Below, piece after piece: positions 54,045-63,131 of a stretch of DNA of 64,000 bases (position 1 is the stretch's first letter; the number at the start of each line of letters is the position of its first letter). A program made the translations under genes and the position numbers. The notes under the pieces were generated by a model. The model did no database searches. It was not told the origin of the DNA and was given only the letters and a program-made list of their open reading frames with translations. The DNA is from Bacillus siamensis KCTC 13613 (lineage in GTDB: Bacteria > Bacillota > Bacilli > Bacillales > Bacillaceae), in contig NZ_AJVF01000015.1 in NCBI RefSeq assembly GCF_000262045.1, forward strand, positions 90,571-154,570. The letters are read 5' to 3'.

Positions 54045-54719
54045 TCAGTCATCTCCGTTACCTTCTAGTATTATGCGGCTTTCAATCTGCCGGCCGTCCG
54101 AAAGAATTTTTCTGGCAAGGTCATCCGCTTCTTGATTTTCCTTTCGGTTTACGGCTTCATATGTCGGTGTCAGCTTTAAGGATTCGAGCAGCGCTTCAAT
54201 TTTATCGAGCCAGTCGTTTTGCGTATCATCATAGCACGGCCAGCTGCCGTCAAGCTGATGCAAAACGACGAGGGAATCCCCTTTTATCGTGATTGAATTT
54301 CTGCTTGCGCCAAGTTCCTGCACTTCCTTAAGCGCTTCGTACAACGCGGCATATTCCGCCTCATTGTTCGTCTGAAGCGTTAAGCTTTTGTTTTTCCGTA
54401 TCCGGTGGCGTTTGCCGCCGAGAGAATAATACACGGCAATTCCGAGTCCGGCTAAGCTGCTTTTTTTGTCAAAGCCGCCATCGAAATACACCGTAATGTC
54501 GTCAGGTTCGTGCGCAAGCTCTTCCGTAAGTTTTTCCAGCTCTTTTAGCGTCCAGCTTGCGCCTTTTTCATCCTCAAAATAAATGTCTTTTATATATGGA
54601 AAGCGGCTGACTTCTCTTGCAAGCATGCGCGCTTTCGGAACGGTCAGCCAATCTTCAGAAAAAAACGCGACTGGGCCTGTTCCTTTTGCTTCTATTTCGA
54701 TATACGGCTTAAGATTCAT
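54045..54719 (-). CDS. ypeP: YpeP, RNase H-like protein
   Basis: A 224-residue protein. The N-terminal ~70 residues form a substrate-contacting extension. The C-terminal part is an RNase H fold with acidic residues in VYFDGGFD, TNNEAEYAAL, IKGDSLVV and NQEADDLA. The start MNLKPYIEIE follows AAGGTGA. It has an apparently complete acidic set, yet homologues in B. subtilis were reported to lack clear RNase H activity as I recall. Divergent from ypdP. Confidence 0.88.
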   Translation of the reverse strand: MNLKPYIEIEAKGTGPVAFFSEDWLTVPKARMLAREVSRFPYIKDIYFEDEKGASWTLKELEKLTEELAHEPDDITVYFDGGFDKKSSLAGLGIAVYYSLGGKRHRIRKNKSLTLQTNNEAEYAALYEALKEVQELGASRNSITIKGDSLVVLHQLDGSWPCYDDTQNDWLDKIEALLESLKLTPTYEAVNRKENQEADDLARKILSDGRQIESRIILEGNGDD

Positions 54720-54758
54720 TGAAATCACCTTACCATTCATTAGTTGACGGGCGTGTGC

Positions 54759-54764
54759 TATAAT
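54759..54764 (+). promoter_or_regulatory. ypdP: Extended -10 promoter of ypdP
   Basis: TGCTATAAT: perfect TATAAT with a TG extension one base upstream, about 37 bases before the ypdP start. No good -35 at 17 bases, consistent with an extended -10 promoter. Confidence 0.6.
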
Positions 54765-54800
54765 CAAACCATTCTCAAATTGAAAGGAAGTCAGCAGGTT

Positions 54801-55481
54801 TTGTTTAATGATGTATTATGGATTTTATTTGCGATCATTCATTTTATCATTGTTCTTTTGTTTTATAAAGGATTTGGCAAAACGGGCCTATTTGTATGGA
54901 TCGGTTTCGCCACGGTGTGCGCCAACTTGCAGGTCGTCAAAACAGTTGAGCTGTTCGGTCTTACGGCGACACTCGGAAATATCATGTACGGCACCGTTTT
55001 CTTCGCAACGGATGTGCTGAACGAAAAATACGGTCCCCGGGAAGCGCGCAAAGCCGTTTGGCTCGGCTTTTCCACTTTGCTCGCATTGACATGCGCCATG
55101 CAGGGGGCTCTTTTATATAAACCGGCTGCGTCAGATATCGCGCAGCCTGCCCTTGAGACGATTTTCGGTTTTCTGCCGCGTGTTGCGCTCGGGAGCCTCT
55201 TGGCTTTTATTTTCAGCCAAACGATAGATGTTTATGTATATTCCGCCATTCGGCGAATCTTTCCTTCAGATCGGCTTCTCTGGCTCAGAAACAGCGGAAG
55301 CACGGCGCTCAGCCAATTGCTGGATACATTAATCTTCACTGCCGTGGCCTTTATCGGTGTTTATTCTGCGGGAGTATGGTTCAGCATTTTTATTTCAACT
55401 TATCTGATTAAATTTGCGGTATCACTCATTTCTGTCCCATATGCATATGCGGCAAAACGAATGACACCGAACGGAGAGTGA
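54801..55481 (+). CDS. ypdP: YpdP, queuosine precursor transporter family
   Basis: A 226-residue integral membrane protein with about six helices, of the YhhQ/DUF165 family (vitamin/queuosine precursor uptake). Family motifs: FFATDVLNEKYGPREARKAV and FSQTIDVYVYSAIRR, then SQLLDTLIFTAVAF. TTG start (MFNDVLWI) after AAAGGAAG matches the length I recall; the frame is open further upstream. Confidence 0.88.
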   Translation: MFNDVLWILFAIIHFIIVLLFYKGFGKTGLFVWIGFATVCANLQVVKTVELFGLTATLGNIMYGTVFFATDVLNEKYGPREARKAVWLGFSTLLALTCAMQGALLYKPAASDIAQPALETIFGFLPRVALGSLLAFIFSQTIDVYVYSAIRRIFPSDRLLWLRNSGSTALSQLLDTLIFTAVAFIGVYSAGVWFSIFISTYLIKFAVSLISVPYAYAAKRMTPNGE

Positions 55482-55487
55482 CGGATG

Positions 55488-55880
55488 ATGCCCGCTGAAA
55501 TTTATGTAGACGGTGCAAGCGCCGGAAACCCGGGTCCGTCCGGTATCGGTATTTTTATTAAGCATGACGGGAAATCAGAATCTTTCTCAATTCCGATCGG
55601 CGACCATTCAAATCAGGAAGCTGAATTTCTCGCTTTAATTGAAGGAATGAAGCTGTGTGCCGCCCGCGGATATGATTCCGTGTCATTCCGGACGGATTCA
55701 GATATCGTGGAGCGGGCCGCGGAACTTGAAGCGGTTAAAAATAAGGCTTTCCAGCCGTTTGTGGATGAAATCGTCCGATTAAAGGCCGGGTTTCCATTGT
55801 TTTTTATTAAGTGGATTCCCGGCAGACAGAACCAGACAGCCGATCAGCTCGCAAAAAAAGCGGTTCGGCTGAATAAATAA
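55488..55880 (+). CDS. ypdQ: RNase HI-like protein (YpdQ)
   Basis: A 130-residue RNase H fold: [20 protein letters not shown] (first Asp), [13 protein letters not shown] (Glu), [11 protein letters not shown] (Asp) and [11 protein letters not shown] (last Asp), so the four-residue metal site is complete. In B. subtilis YpdQ was reported to show no RNase H activity in tests, as I recall. ATG-ATG start; the second (MPAEIYV) matches the known N-terminus. Starts seven bases after ypdP. Confidence 0.88.
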   Translation: MPAEIYVDGASAGNPGPSGIGIFIKHDGKSESFSIPIGDHSNQEAEFLALIEGMKLCAARGYDSVSFRTDSDIVERAAELEAVKNKAFQPFVDEIVRLKAGFPLFFIKWIPGRQNQTADQLAKKAVRLNK

Positions 55881-55882
55881 CC

Positions 55883-55913
55883 GGAATGAAATTGCGTCAC
55901 ACTGTTCATCCTA
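55883..55913 (+). promoter_or_regulatory. sspL: Sigma-G/F-type promoter of sspL
   Basis: GGAATGA (55883-55889), 17-base spacer, CATCCTA (55907-55913), matching the forespore sigma-F/sigma-G pattern (GNATR...CATNNTA). It lies 19 bases before sspL. Confidence 0.65.
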
Positions 55914-55931
55914 AAATTGAGGTGAACAGCT

Positions 55932-56060
55932 ATGAGAAAAGAAAATAAAGGCCGGCTGACCGGAGGCGTGAATCCTCAGGGAAATATGGAGGGAAATGCG
56001 CACAAAGACCCGAAATCAGCCCTTGAAAACAACGCAAAAAAAAGCAATACAAAACGCTAG
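55932..56060 (+). CDS. sspL: Small acid-soluble spore protein SspL
   Basis: A 42-residue minor SASP: RKENKGRLTGGVNPQGNMEG...NNAKKSNTKR, matching SspL. Packed in the forespore core. Ribosome site TGAGGTG. Its 3' end forms part of a large hairpin shared with ypcP. Confidence 0.92.
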   Translation: MRKENKGRLTGGVNPQGNMEGNAHKDPKSALENNAKKSNTKR

Positions 56061-56088
56061 AGGGATCAGCTGATCTCTCTGGCGTTCA
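56055..56088. terminator. Palindromic terminator between sspL and ypcP
   Basis: AACGC-AGAG-GATC / GATC-CTCT-GGCGTT, overlapping both stop codons of the convergent genes. Confidence 0.6.
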
Positions 56089-56953
56089 GCTTTTCGAGCA
56101 TCCTTTCAATTCCTTTTATCTGATGGCGTCTGAGCATTAAGGATGCTTCTTCCATCTTCAATGAAAAAATCGCTTCTTCAAGCGTACAGACTAACGGCAC
56201 TTCGCAATGTATTTCAGCAAGCTGCCTTGACAGCTCCAATTCTTTTAAGCTTTGCTGAATTTTCGTTTGCTGGCCCTTCGGCAGTAAAGCGAGACTTTCT
56301 AATAACCGTTCTATGTTTTCGTATTCACGGATCAGCTTGTACGCCGTTTTTTCTCCGATTCCTTTAACGCCGGGATAGTTGTCGCTTGTATCTCCCATCA
56401 GCGCCTTTATGTCAATCAGCGCTTTTGGAGGAACTCCCGTTTCTTCTCTGAATATCTCATCTGTATATACTTTATAATTGCCGATTCCCTTTTGCAGCAG
56501 GGCCACCTGAACTTGTTCATTCAGCAATTGAAGCAGATCCTTATCGCCCGTTACAATCGTAATTTCCGCTTCACCGGAAAATAAGGCAGACAGCGTACCG
56601 ATACAGTCATCCGCTTCATAGCCTTTTATGCCAATGTTTAAAAACCCGAGCTCACGCGCTGCTTCTTTCGCTAAATCAAATTGCGGAATGAGCTCAAGAG
56701 GCGGCTCGCTCCGGTTGGCCTTATAATCCTGAAACAAGTCATTGCGGTACGTTTTGCTTCCCATATCCCAGCAGCAGACGACATGTGTGGGCTGAAAAGT
56801 ATCAACCGCCGTAATGAGATGCTTTAAAAATCCGTTGACTCCGTTTGTCGGAATTCCGTTTTCATTTATCATAAAATTGCGATGCACGGCCGTCGCGAAA
56901 AACGAACGGAATAAAAGCGCCATGCCGTCAACGAGCAGTAATTTGTTATTCAT
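56066..56953 (-). CDS. ypcP: YpcP, 5'-3' exonuclease (FEN family)
   Basis: A 295-residue protein equal to the 5'-3' exonuclease domain of DNA polymerase I. Metal-binding acidic residues: LLVDGMALLFR, CCWDMGSKTYRNDL, GYEADDCIGTLSAL, ITIVTGDKDLLQLL and MGDTSDNYPGVKGIGEKTAY (helix-hairpin-helix). It removes RNA primers and flaps, with PolA as partner. Confidence 0.93.
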   Translation of the reverse strand: MNNKLLLVDGMALLFRSFFATAVHRNFMINENGIPTNGVNGFLKHLITAVDTFQPTHVVCCWDMGSKTYRNDLFQDYKANRSEPPLELIPQFDLAKEAARELGFLNIGIKGYEADDCIGTLSALFSGEAEITIVTGDKDLLQLLNEQVQVALLQKGIGNYKVYTDEIFREETGVPPKALIDIKALMGDTSDNYPGVKGIGEKTAYKLIREYENIERLLESLALLPKGQQTKIQQSLKELELSRQLAEIHCEVPLVCTLEEAIFSLKMEEASLMLRRHQIKGIERMLEKLNAREIS

Positions 56954-57013
56954 ATATCGAAACTCCTTTTTTATTCAATGTTCCTATTTTACCATAGGAA
57001 GGCCGTAAAAAAA

Positions 57014-57040
57014 CAGCATCCTCCTGTTTGGAAGATGCTG
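57014..57040 (-). terminator. Terminator of the 57049 gene
   Basis: CAGCATC / GATGCTG; minus strand continues TTTTTTT. Confidence 0.75.
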
Positions 57041-57048
57041 CCGTCACG

Positions 57049-57192
57049 TTACTCGCCGTGTCTTTTATTGCTTGCCATCAGCTTTTCAGCTTCACGGCCG
57101 GCATAGGAATCAAATTTCTGTCCGAAGCCGTTTTTCTTTTTGGCATTGTTATTCTGCTGAGCATTTCTGTTTCCCAGTTTTGTTCTGCCCAT
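57049..57192 (-). CDS. Small basic Asn/Gln-rich protein (47 aa)
   Basis: A 47-residue basic protein (MGRTKLGNRNAQQNNNAKKK, FGQKFDSYAGREAEKLMASN) with the look of a small spore-associated protein; it may be YpzI or a relative, but I am not sure. Start is eight bases after GGGGGG; longer in-frame starts lack a site. Confidence 0.65.
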   Translation of the reverse strand: MGRTKLGNRNAQQNNNAKKKNGFGQKFDSYAGREAEKLMASNKRHGE

Positions 57193-57268
57193 TGTCATAT
57201 CCCCCCTTAGAGAAGATACGGATAGTATGCGCAGCAAGCGCTGCCGCCACACACGGCAGGTTCAACCA

Positions 57269-57526
57269 TTACTGTCTGCTGACGAATTCTTTCACCATTT
57301 CTTCACTTACGAATCGCCTTTGCGGCACTATTCCCTTTTCAGCCAGCTGGTTCATTTTTGCGGTGATGCCGTTGATGGCATCTGTCGTAAACGGTTCATT
57401 CCGTCTGCATTTTACGATGGCTTCTTCAATCGCCTGTTCACGCTGATAGTCAAGCTGCACAAATGTTTTGACGTGCTGATGCTGTTTTGCGGAATGTGCT
57501 GAAATTGCTTTATGGACTTCTGACAT
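57269..57526 (-). CDS. ypbS: YpbS, DUF2533 family
   Basis: An 85-residue helical protein (MSEVHKAISAHSAKQHQHVK..., IVPQRRFVSEEMVKEFVSRQ). Matches YpbS by position next to dynA and by recollection. An ATG four codons earlier (MKPF) is also possible; neither has a strong ribosome site. Function unknown. Confidence 0.8.
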   Translation of the reverse strand: MSEVHKAISAHSAKQHQHVKTFVQLDYQREQAIEEAIVKCRRNEPFTTDAINGITAKMNQLAEKGIVPQRRFVSEEMVKEFVSRQ

Positions 57527-57593
57527 AAAAGGTTTCATCTCGCTTTTTTCATTTTAGTCTACCACGACTGTTATATACCCGCCAACCCGATTT

Positions 57594-60500
57594 TTAAATT
57601 TTCAGGATTTCATCTTTCTTTTTCCATTCTTTTCCGGCCTCGTAAAGACGTTCAATTTCTCCATAACTGGTATTTTCTGAAAGCCCTTGTAAATAAGTGT
57701 CACGCTGCTCGCGGATCTGGGACAGACTTTGAACCGCCATTTTTTCCTGAAGCCGGCGCACCTGCTCAGTATAGCGCGCTGAAAGGCTTTCTTTCTCCTG
57801 CTCAAGCCAGCTTTCTGTCACTTTTTGCAGGCTGAGCCTGAGCCCCTCCACAAATGCCGCTTTTCCGTTCTGTTCAAAAAACTGTTTCGGCGATTTCACT
57901 TCTTTTACGTGATGTGTGAATGCCGAGATGTCAATGACCGGTGCGATCTCTTTCAGCTGAACGGCAAATTCGTTTTCTGCGCTGACATAAATGGAAAAAT
58001 CCCCGTCTTCCATGAGCTTCTTCCGGCAGTTCTCCATCCACTCCCCAGTCATATGGCGCTCAATAAACCCGGTCATCCGGATATCGAGCGTCTTAAGCTC
58101 TTGAATGTATTCAAAACGGAATTCCTTAAGCGCCTCCTTCAGCGCCGCTGATATATTTCGTTTCCAATCGCCATTTTGAAGACCCGGATGGAAGGCGGTT
58201 TTCAGCATATCATTCGCATAAAATGACAGACGATGTTTAATGTGATAGAGCTGTTCTTCCGTATCTTTCATCACTTTTCGAATGATGACCTCAGACGTAC
58301 GGCGCTTTGAAACATCAGCGAGTGCTTTTTCATATGAAGATTCCAGACGCTGTTTCTTTTTTTCTTTTTCTTCTGCCGACTGGTGAAGAGATTCATGAAG
58401 CTGTTCCACCATATCGCACAATTTGTCTGCCTCTGTTTGCAGCTGCGCGCAGCTGGCCCTCATTACATCTTCCTCAATAAAGTGCGCAAGTCCGGTTCTT
58501 ACATCAGCGAACCCGTTATAGAAAGCTTTATTCTTCCCCGCAAGCTCTTCTTTACTTGAAACATGATATAATTTTGGCCGGTTAATTCCTTCTTTTGAAA
58601 GTTCAGAGCGGACATAGTCTTTGACGGTTTCCAGCTCGCTTTCCGTTTTGGCAAGATCGGCGGCGTTAATGACAAAAAACATTTTATCCATGCCGAATGA
58701 TTCTTTGACGAGGCCGAGTTTCTTCAGAAAAGACCTGTCTCCTTTTGAAAAAGAATGCTGATAGTACGTCATATAAAAGAACGCGTCAGCATCTTTTATA
58801 TATTGAAAGGCAAGCTCTGTATGGCGCTTGTTTATACTGCTTGCTCCCGGCGTATCAACAATGGTAATGCCTTTTTGCGTGAGAGGCGAATCATAATATA
58901 CGGTGACTTCCTTCACGCAGCAGGCCGTTTTTTCTTCAGCTGCGTACGGTTTTAAATCTTCAATCGGAACCGTCAGTGTCAGCCTCTGACGGATCTGTTC
59001 TTCGTACGTATTAAACGCCTGAAGCATCGTTTGAATCACCGGCGTAAGATCATCAGGCACTTTTCCCTTTTTAATGGCATAATTCCACCTCTCGTTCAGT
59101 GACCGCCCTTTTATGTCAGCATCTTTCAGCTCTGTCAGCTGAAGCATTTCAGCGTCCAGTTCCTCTTCCGTTTTAAAAACGATTTCCGCAGATTTATGCG
59201 GTTTGCCGTCTTGCGGTTTCGTTATTTTGTTGATCGTGGCCGTTGTCGGCGTCGGTGATGAAGGAAGCACGTATTCCCCGACCAGTGCATTGGCGAACGA
59301 TGACTTTCCCGAGCTGAAACCTCCGAATAACGCCAATGTAAATTGACGGTTTTCAAGCCGATCAATCCTGCTTCGAAAGGCTTCTGCCTGTTTTCCTAAT
59401 AGGCTTGATGAGTCAAGAATCCCCGCCAGTTCATAGAACCGATCCACTTGCTCTTTTATAGAAAGTTCCTTCACCGCAATTTTCTCGGGCTTGTTTACTT
59501 CATGCATTACAGTCTCTATTGGTTTCTCTTTTTGGACGGGTGCTTTCGCAAGGCGTTTTTTTCGCGTATACCAGTCGCTGCTTTCCGTATCATAGGCTGA
59601 TTCTTCTTTCCACAAAGCGCTGACGCGGGCAGCTTTTTCTTCGGCATTGCGCTCTTCTTCTGCCGATTGCGCAAGTTCATCTCTTATTGCGCTTTCTTTC
59701 TCAAGCCGTTTTTTCAGGCTCTCTATAAGCGGTCCGTTTTTTGCCTGCACAAAAGCGGTCAGTTCCTCAATGAGCTCTGCTGTCTGCCTTTTCGCTTCTC
59801 TTCGGATCATGTCGGCGAGATCTTTCGAATAGGTTAATACGTATTCAGCTGAAAAGGCCGCTCCCTGCTTTAGGGCTTGTGCGGTGATATCATCAGAAAG
59901 CGTTGTGCGGTACGCCTGTATTTTCTTGATCAGTTCATCAGATTCCGCTTCATAACGCTTGGCCGCTTTCGTAAATGTGTCGACAATATGCCAATCCGCT
60001 TCCCCTTCCGTTCTTTTTTTAATATCAGCAAAAAATTCAGCCTGCCTTCTCTCTTTTTCCGCTGCCGTTTTCGCTTTTGAAAAGAATAATCCTGTTTTGA
60101 ACGAGGGTTGCTGTGATTCAATATAAGCAGATGCAAGCTCCCTCATCTCAAACGGTGTCAGATTTGCGTTTTGCAAGATGTTCTGCACGTCTTTTCTGAT
60201 GTCTTTCTCTGATGTTTCAGCCTGTTGAACGGCATTTTCAAGTTCAGCTTCGACAGAACGGACGAGTGTTTCCTGTTTCTCAAACCGCTCCCCGCTGCCG
60301 CTCTTCGCATCTTTTACGAGCATGTCTGTATGCTCCTTGACCAAATGTTCAACTTTTTTCTCCGTTAAGGGCCATAGATTTGTTTTTGCCTGCCGTTTCA
60401 GGTGCTGCAGATGTTTTTTCAGCTTTTCAATGTCGTTTAACGGATGATCAGGCTCGGTGACAGATGTAAAGAAAAGCGATTCCTTCGGTATTCCGAGGCC

Positions 60501-61175
60501 TTCGAGCATCTCTTCCACCTGTTTCTGGTACTCTTCAAACTTCGTTTCGGTTTCATCATGCCTGTCAATTTGGTTGACGATCAAAAACAGATTCGGAATA
60601 CGGTCCTTGACGGAGCTGAGGAACATCATATTTTCTTCTGAATGAACATGATTATAATGGACGACGTAAAATAAAGCATCAGCCTGGTGAAGAATTGATG
60701 CGGCTGATAAAAAATGCGCTTCGTCGGTTGAATCAATCCCCGGTGTGTCAATGTAGGCCGCATGGGGCTCTGACTCCTCAAAGCCGGCATAGACTTCCAC
60801 CGTCTCAATCTGCTCACCGTCTTTACAAAATTGCTGCACTTGTTCTTTATCGTAACTTCCTTCTATTTCTGCATAAGCCCCGTCAGTCGTATGAAGCACG
60901 ACTTTATCCGCACCATGCCGGATGACAACGAGGTTGGCGCTTGTAGGAATCGGACTTGTCGGCAGTATGTCCTCACCGAGCAATGTGTTTAATAAAGAGG
61001 ATTTTCCGGCCGAATAATGCCCGGTAAATGCGATATAAACCTCTTCATCAGCCGCTTTTTTCATAATGGCCGCGAGCTGATCGGCCCGTTTTTCATCATG
61101 GTGATCCAAAAATTGTGCGTATAAAGCTCCCGTTCTGCTGAACATCTCCCTGTTACGGCGTTCTTCTTCTGTCAT
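57594..61175 (-). CDS. dynA: DynA (YpbR), bacterial dynamin-like GTPase
   Basis: A 1193-residue double dynamin: GTPase 1 P-loop GHYSAGKS at residues 52-59 with switch DTPGIDS and NQIDRHD. GTPase 2 P-loop GGFSSGKS near residue 620 with DTPGASS and NAADLAK. Both are followed by long helical stalk regions, and the whole looks like an internal duplication. DynA tethers and fuses membranes and protects against pore-forming agents and phage in B. subtilis. Length equals the known protein. Confidence 0.97.
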   Translation of the reverse strand: MTEEERRNREMFSRTGALYAQFLDHHDEKRADQLAAIMKKAADEEVYIAFTGHYSAGKSSLLNTLLGEDILPTSPIPTSANLVVIRHGADKVVLHTTDGAYAEIEGSYDKEQVQQFCKDGEQIETVEVYAGFEESEPHAAYIDTPGIDSTDEAHFLSAASILHQADALFYVVHYNHVHSEENMMFLSSVKDRIPNLFLIVNQIDRHDETETKFEEYQKQVEEMLEGLGIPKESLFFTSVTEPDHPLNDIEKLKKHLQHLKRQAKTNLWPLTEKKVEHLVKEHTDMLVKDAKSGSGERFEKQETLVRSVEAELENAVQQAETSEKDIRKDVQNILQNANLTPFEMRELASAYIESQQPSFKTGLFFSKAKTAAEKERRQAEFFADIKKRTEGEADWHIVDTFTKAAKRYEAESDELIKKIQAYRTTLSDDITAQALKQGAAFSAEYVLTYSKDLADMIRREAKRQTAELIEELTAFVQAKNGPLIESLKKRLEKESAIRDELAQSAEEERNAEEKAARVSALWKEESAYDTESSDWYTRKKRLAKAPVQKEKPIETVMHEVNKPEKIAVKELSIKEQVDRFYELAGILDSSSLLGKQAEAFRSRIDRLENRQFTLALFGGFSSGKSSFANALVGEYVLPSSPTPTTATINKITKPQDGKPHKSAEIVFKTEEELDAEMLQLTELKDADIKGRSLNERWNYAIKKGKVPDDLTPVIQTMLQAFNTYEEQIRQRLTLTVPIEDLKPYAAEEKTACCVKEVTVYYDSPLTQKGITIVDTPGASSINKRHTELAFQYIKDADAFFYMTYYQHSFSKGDRSFLKKLGLVKESFGMDKMFFVINAADLAKTESELETVKDYVRSELSKEGINRPKLYHVSSKEELAGKNKAFYNGFADVRTGLAHFIEEDVMRASCAQLQTEADKLCDMVEQLHESLHQSAEEKEKKKQRLESSYEKALADVSKRRTSEVIIRKVMKDTEEQLYHIKHRLSFYANDMLKTAFHPGLQNGDWKRNISAALKEALKEFRFEYIQELKTLDIRMTGFIERHMTGEWMENCRKKLMEDGDFSIYVSAENEFAVQLKEIAPVIDISAFTHHVKEVKSPKQFFEQNGKAAFVEGLRLSLQKVTESWLEQEKESLSARYTEQVRRLQEKMAVQSLSQIREQRDTYLQGLSENTSYGEIERLYEAGKEWKKKDEILKI

Positions 61176-61291
61176 GTGTCTTTACCCCTTTGTGTCTGTC
61201 GCATCAAATGACGTTTTCGTTTTTAGAAAGCTCTGAAAAAAACCTCTCCCCCATTTTACACAAGAATGGCTTACTTTTCTTCTGGAAACGC

Positions 61292-61317
61292 AAAAAAGCC
61301 GCCGATATCGGCAGCTG
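61292..61317 (-). terminator. Terminator of the fbpC-like gene
   Basis: Minus strand GCTGCC-GATATC-GGCGGC followed by TTTTTT. Confidence 0.7.
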
Positions 61318-61357
61318 ATAAAGAAAAAACACCCGCGGCAGGAAAAACCGCAGATGC

Positions 61358-61453
61358 TTAAGAGGACATTGATTTATTCGAAACTTTTTTCAAAACAAAA
61401 CCAATTAAAACACTGTATGTACAAACGGCTGCCAGTAAAAATAACATGGTCAT
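61358..61453 (-). CDS. fbpC: Fur-regulated tiny membrane protein, probably FbpC
   Basis: A 31-codon ORF (29 codons from the second ATG): MTMLFLLAAVCTYSVLIGFV then LKKVSNKSMSS, one hydrophobic helix with a basic end. AAGGTGG lies eight bases before the first ATG; a terminator follows. Two Fur boxes lie just upstream. B. subtilis FbpC is a 29-residue Fur-regulated basic protein that acts with the FsrA iron-sparing RNA. Size and iron control fit, but the name is from memory. Confidence 0.65.
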   Translation of the reverse strand: MTMLFLLAAVCTYSVLIGFVLKKVSNKSMSS

Positions 61454-61471
61454 TTTCCGCACCACCTTGAA

Positions 61472-61486
61472 TGAGAATCATTTTCA
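61472..61486 (-). promoter_or_regulatory. Fur box 1
   Basis: TGAGAATCATTTTCA, a 7-1-7 Fur site (consensus TGATAATNATTATCA) with two mismatches, 19 bases before the fbpC-like start. Confidence 0.75.
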
Positions 61487-61506
61487 TACTTATATCTTAT
61501 CACGAG

Positions 61507-61521
61507 TGAGAATGATTTTCA
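61507..61521 (-). promoter_or_regulatory. Fur box 2
   Basis: TGAGAATGATTTTCA, a second 7-1-7 Fur site. On the minus strand it overlaps the probable -35 (TTGAAA); a -10 (TAAGAT) lies 17 bases on, between the two boxes. Confidence 0.75.
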
Positions 61522-61524
61522 ATC

Positions 61525-62031
61525 CTATTTTGCGGTGTTTTCTTCTAAAGCCTTCTCTTCGGCGCGAATTCTTACAGTGAGCATGCATGCATTCAAGATT
61601 GAAAAAAGAAACAATGTCCAGTACGCTCCGTATAACAGCGGCAGCAAGATAAATTCTAAAATGACGACCGCATAGTTCGGGTGTTTGATCCACCTGTACG
61701 GCCCTTTTTTGACAAGCTCCGCATCCGGCACGACAAGAATTTTCGTATTCCAATATTGCCCTAATGATAAAAGCGCCCAATACCTGATCCCCTGCACAAA
61801 GAAAATGATACATATAATGGCGGCCCACCTTGGAGAAGGCGCTTTATGAAATGCCGCCACCTCGGCTGTAAGAGAGACAAAAAAGAGCACGTGCATCAGG
61901 ACGAGAAAGGGATAATGCCCTTCTCCGTATTCGACGGCGCCTTGCTTTTTCACTTTCCGCTCATTGCGCCGGGCTACGATCATCTCCGCAATCCGCTGGA
62001 CGGCAAGCAGCATGATAAACAGCCAAAACAT
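61525..62031 (-). CDS. ypbQ: YpbQ, isoprenylcysteine carboxyl methyltransferase-family membrane protein
   Basis: A 168-residue protein with five to six membrane helices and the ICMT-like C-terminal motif GPYRWIKHPNYAVVILEFIL. In bacilli it methylates the alkylpyrones made by the type III polyketide synthase BcsA, encoded directly upstream with TAATG overlap. Start ATG. Confidence 0.92.
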   Translation of the reverse strand: MFWLFIMLLAVQRIAEMIVARRNERKVKKQGAVEYGEGHYPFLVLMHVLFFVSLTAEVAAFHKAPSPRWAAIICIIFFVQGIRYWALLSLGQYWNTKILVVPDAELVKKGPYRWIKHPNYAVVILEFILLPLLYGAYWTLFLFSILNACMLTVRIRAEEKALEENTAK

Positions 62032-63131
62032 TAAGATGCCCCCTTTTCCCAGCTGAACAGCAAAAGCTCAGACGAAAATCCCGGCCCGAGAGCGCCGATC
62101 AGCCCTTTTTCGTTTTCTTTCTGCATCCCGTGCAGCAGCTGCTCTTTTATGACATGAAAAATAGTTGCGGAAGACATATTCCCGTGTTTTTGCAGCACCT
62201 TCTGAGATGCAGCAAGCTGTCCGGTGTCCATTGAAAGACTCGTTAAATAGGCGTCAATGACCTTTTTCCCGCCGGGATGGGCAAGAAAAGTTTTAATATC
62301 GCGAGACAGGATTCCCTGTTCTTGTAAAAATACATCAACATTGTCTTTCAGCCAATGCGAAACAAGGGTGGGAATGTCTCTTGAAAAAATGACTTGAAAC
62401 CCGCTGTCGGTGAATTCCCAGCCCATCACATCTTCCGCATCTGGCATCATCACCGATTGAGTGGCGAATATCCGAGGTACGAGCGGCTGTTTGACGTCTT
62501 TTCGGCTCGCCTTCTCCCCTCCGATTAGCACGGCGGCAATTCCGTCCGCAAACAGGGAGGTTCCGATTAAGTTGCTTTTTGACTTGTCCTCCGGCTGAAA
62601 CGTTAAGCTGCAAAGCTCGGCCGCGATGACAAGCACGTAAGCTTCAGGGTAGGCGCGGCAGTATTCGTACGCCCTGGACAGGCCGGCCGCTCCGCCTGCG
62701 CATCCTAGTCCCCAGATCGGAATCCGTTTTGTTTTTGAAGAAAACGGAAGCTGATTCATCACTTTCGCTTCAATGCTCGGTGTCGAAAGCCCGGTGCTGG
62801 AAATAAAAAAGATCGCATCCACTTTTTCATATGGAATCGGGTTTGTTAAACATCGGGGGTTTGTCAAACAATCAACCGCCGCATCCACACTGTGCTTAAC
62901 GGTTTCTTCCGTATACAGCCGGTTTTTTTCTGAAAAACCCCGTGCCGTTTTATACCATTCAATCGGCCGGACAAACTGTCTTGATTCAATTTCGCCGTTT
63001 TGAAAAGCTTTTAACAGCCGGTCAATATCCTTAAATGAATTGGCAAACATCCCTCTCGCAAAATCCGCCGCCGTTTCTTGCGAGACATGATATTTCGGAA
63101 TGCTGGTTCCGACTGATAACACATATGCCAT
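62031..63131 (-). CDS. bcsA: BcsA, type III polyketide synthase (alkylpyrone synthase)
   Basis: A 366-residue chalcone-synthase-like enzyme. Catalytic Cys in WGLGCAGGAAG, His in FLAHPGGKK, Asn in KHGNMSSATI, and C-terminal GFGPGF-like GALGPGFSSEL. It makes triketide alkylpyrones from fatty acyl-CoA and malonyl-CoA; YpbQ O-methylates them. ATG 63131 (MAYVLSVG) is eight bases after GAGG and gives the known length. Confidence 0.95.
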   Translation of the reverse strand: MAYVLSVGTSIPKYHVSQETAADFARGMFANSFKDIDRLLKAFQNGEIESRQFVRPIEWYKTARGFSEKNRLYTEETVKHSVDAAVDCLTNPRCLTNPIPYEKVDAIFFISSTGLSTPSIEAKVMNQLPFSSKTKRIPIWGLGCAGGAAGLSRAYEYCRAYPEAYVLVIAAELCSLTFQPEDKSKSNLIGTSLFADGIAAVLIGGEKASRKDVKQPLVPRIFATQSVMMPDAEDVMGWEFTDSGFQVIFSRDIPTLVSHWLKDNVDVFLQEQGILSRDIKTFLAHPGGKKVIDAYLTSLSMDTGQLAASQKVLQKHGNMSSATIFHVIKEQLLHGMQKENEKGLIGALGPGFSSELLLFSWEKGAS

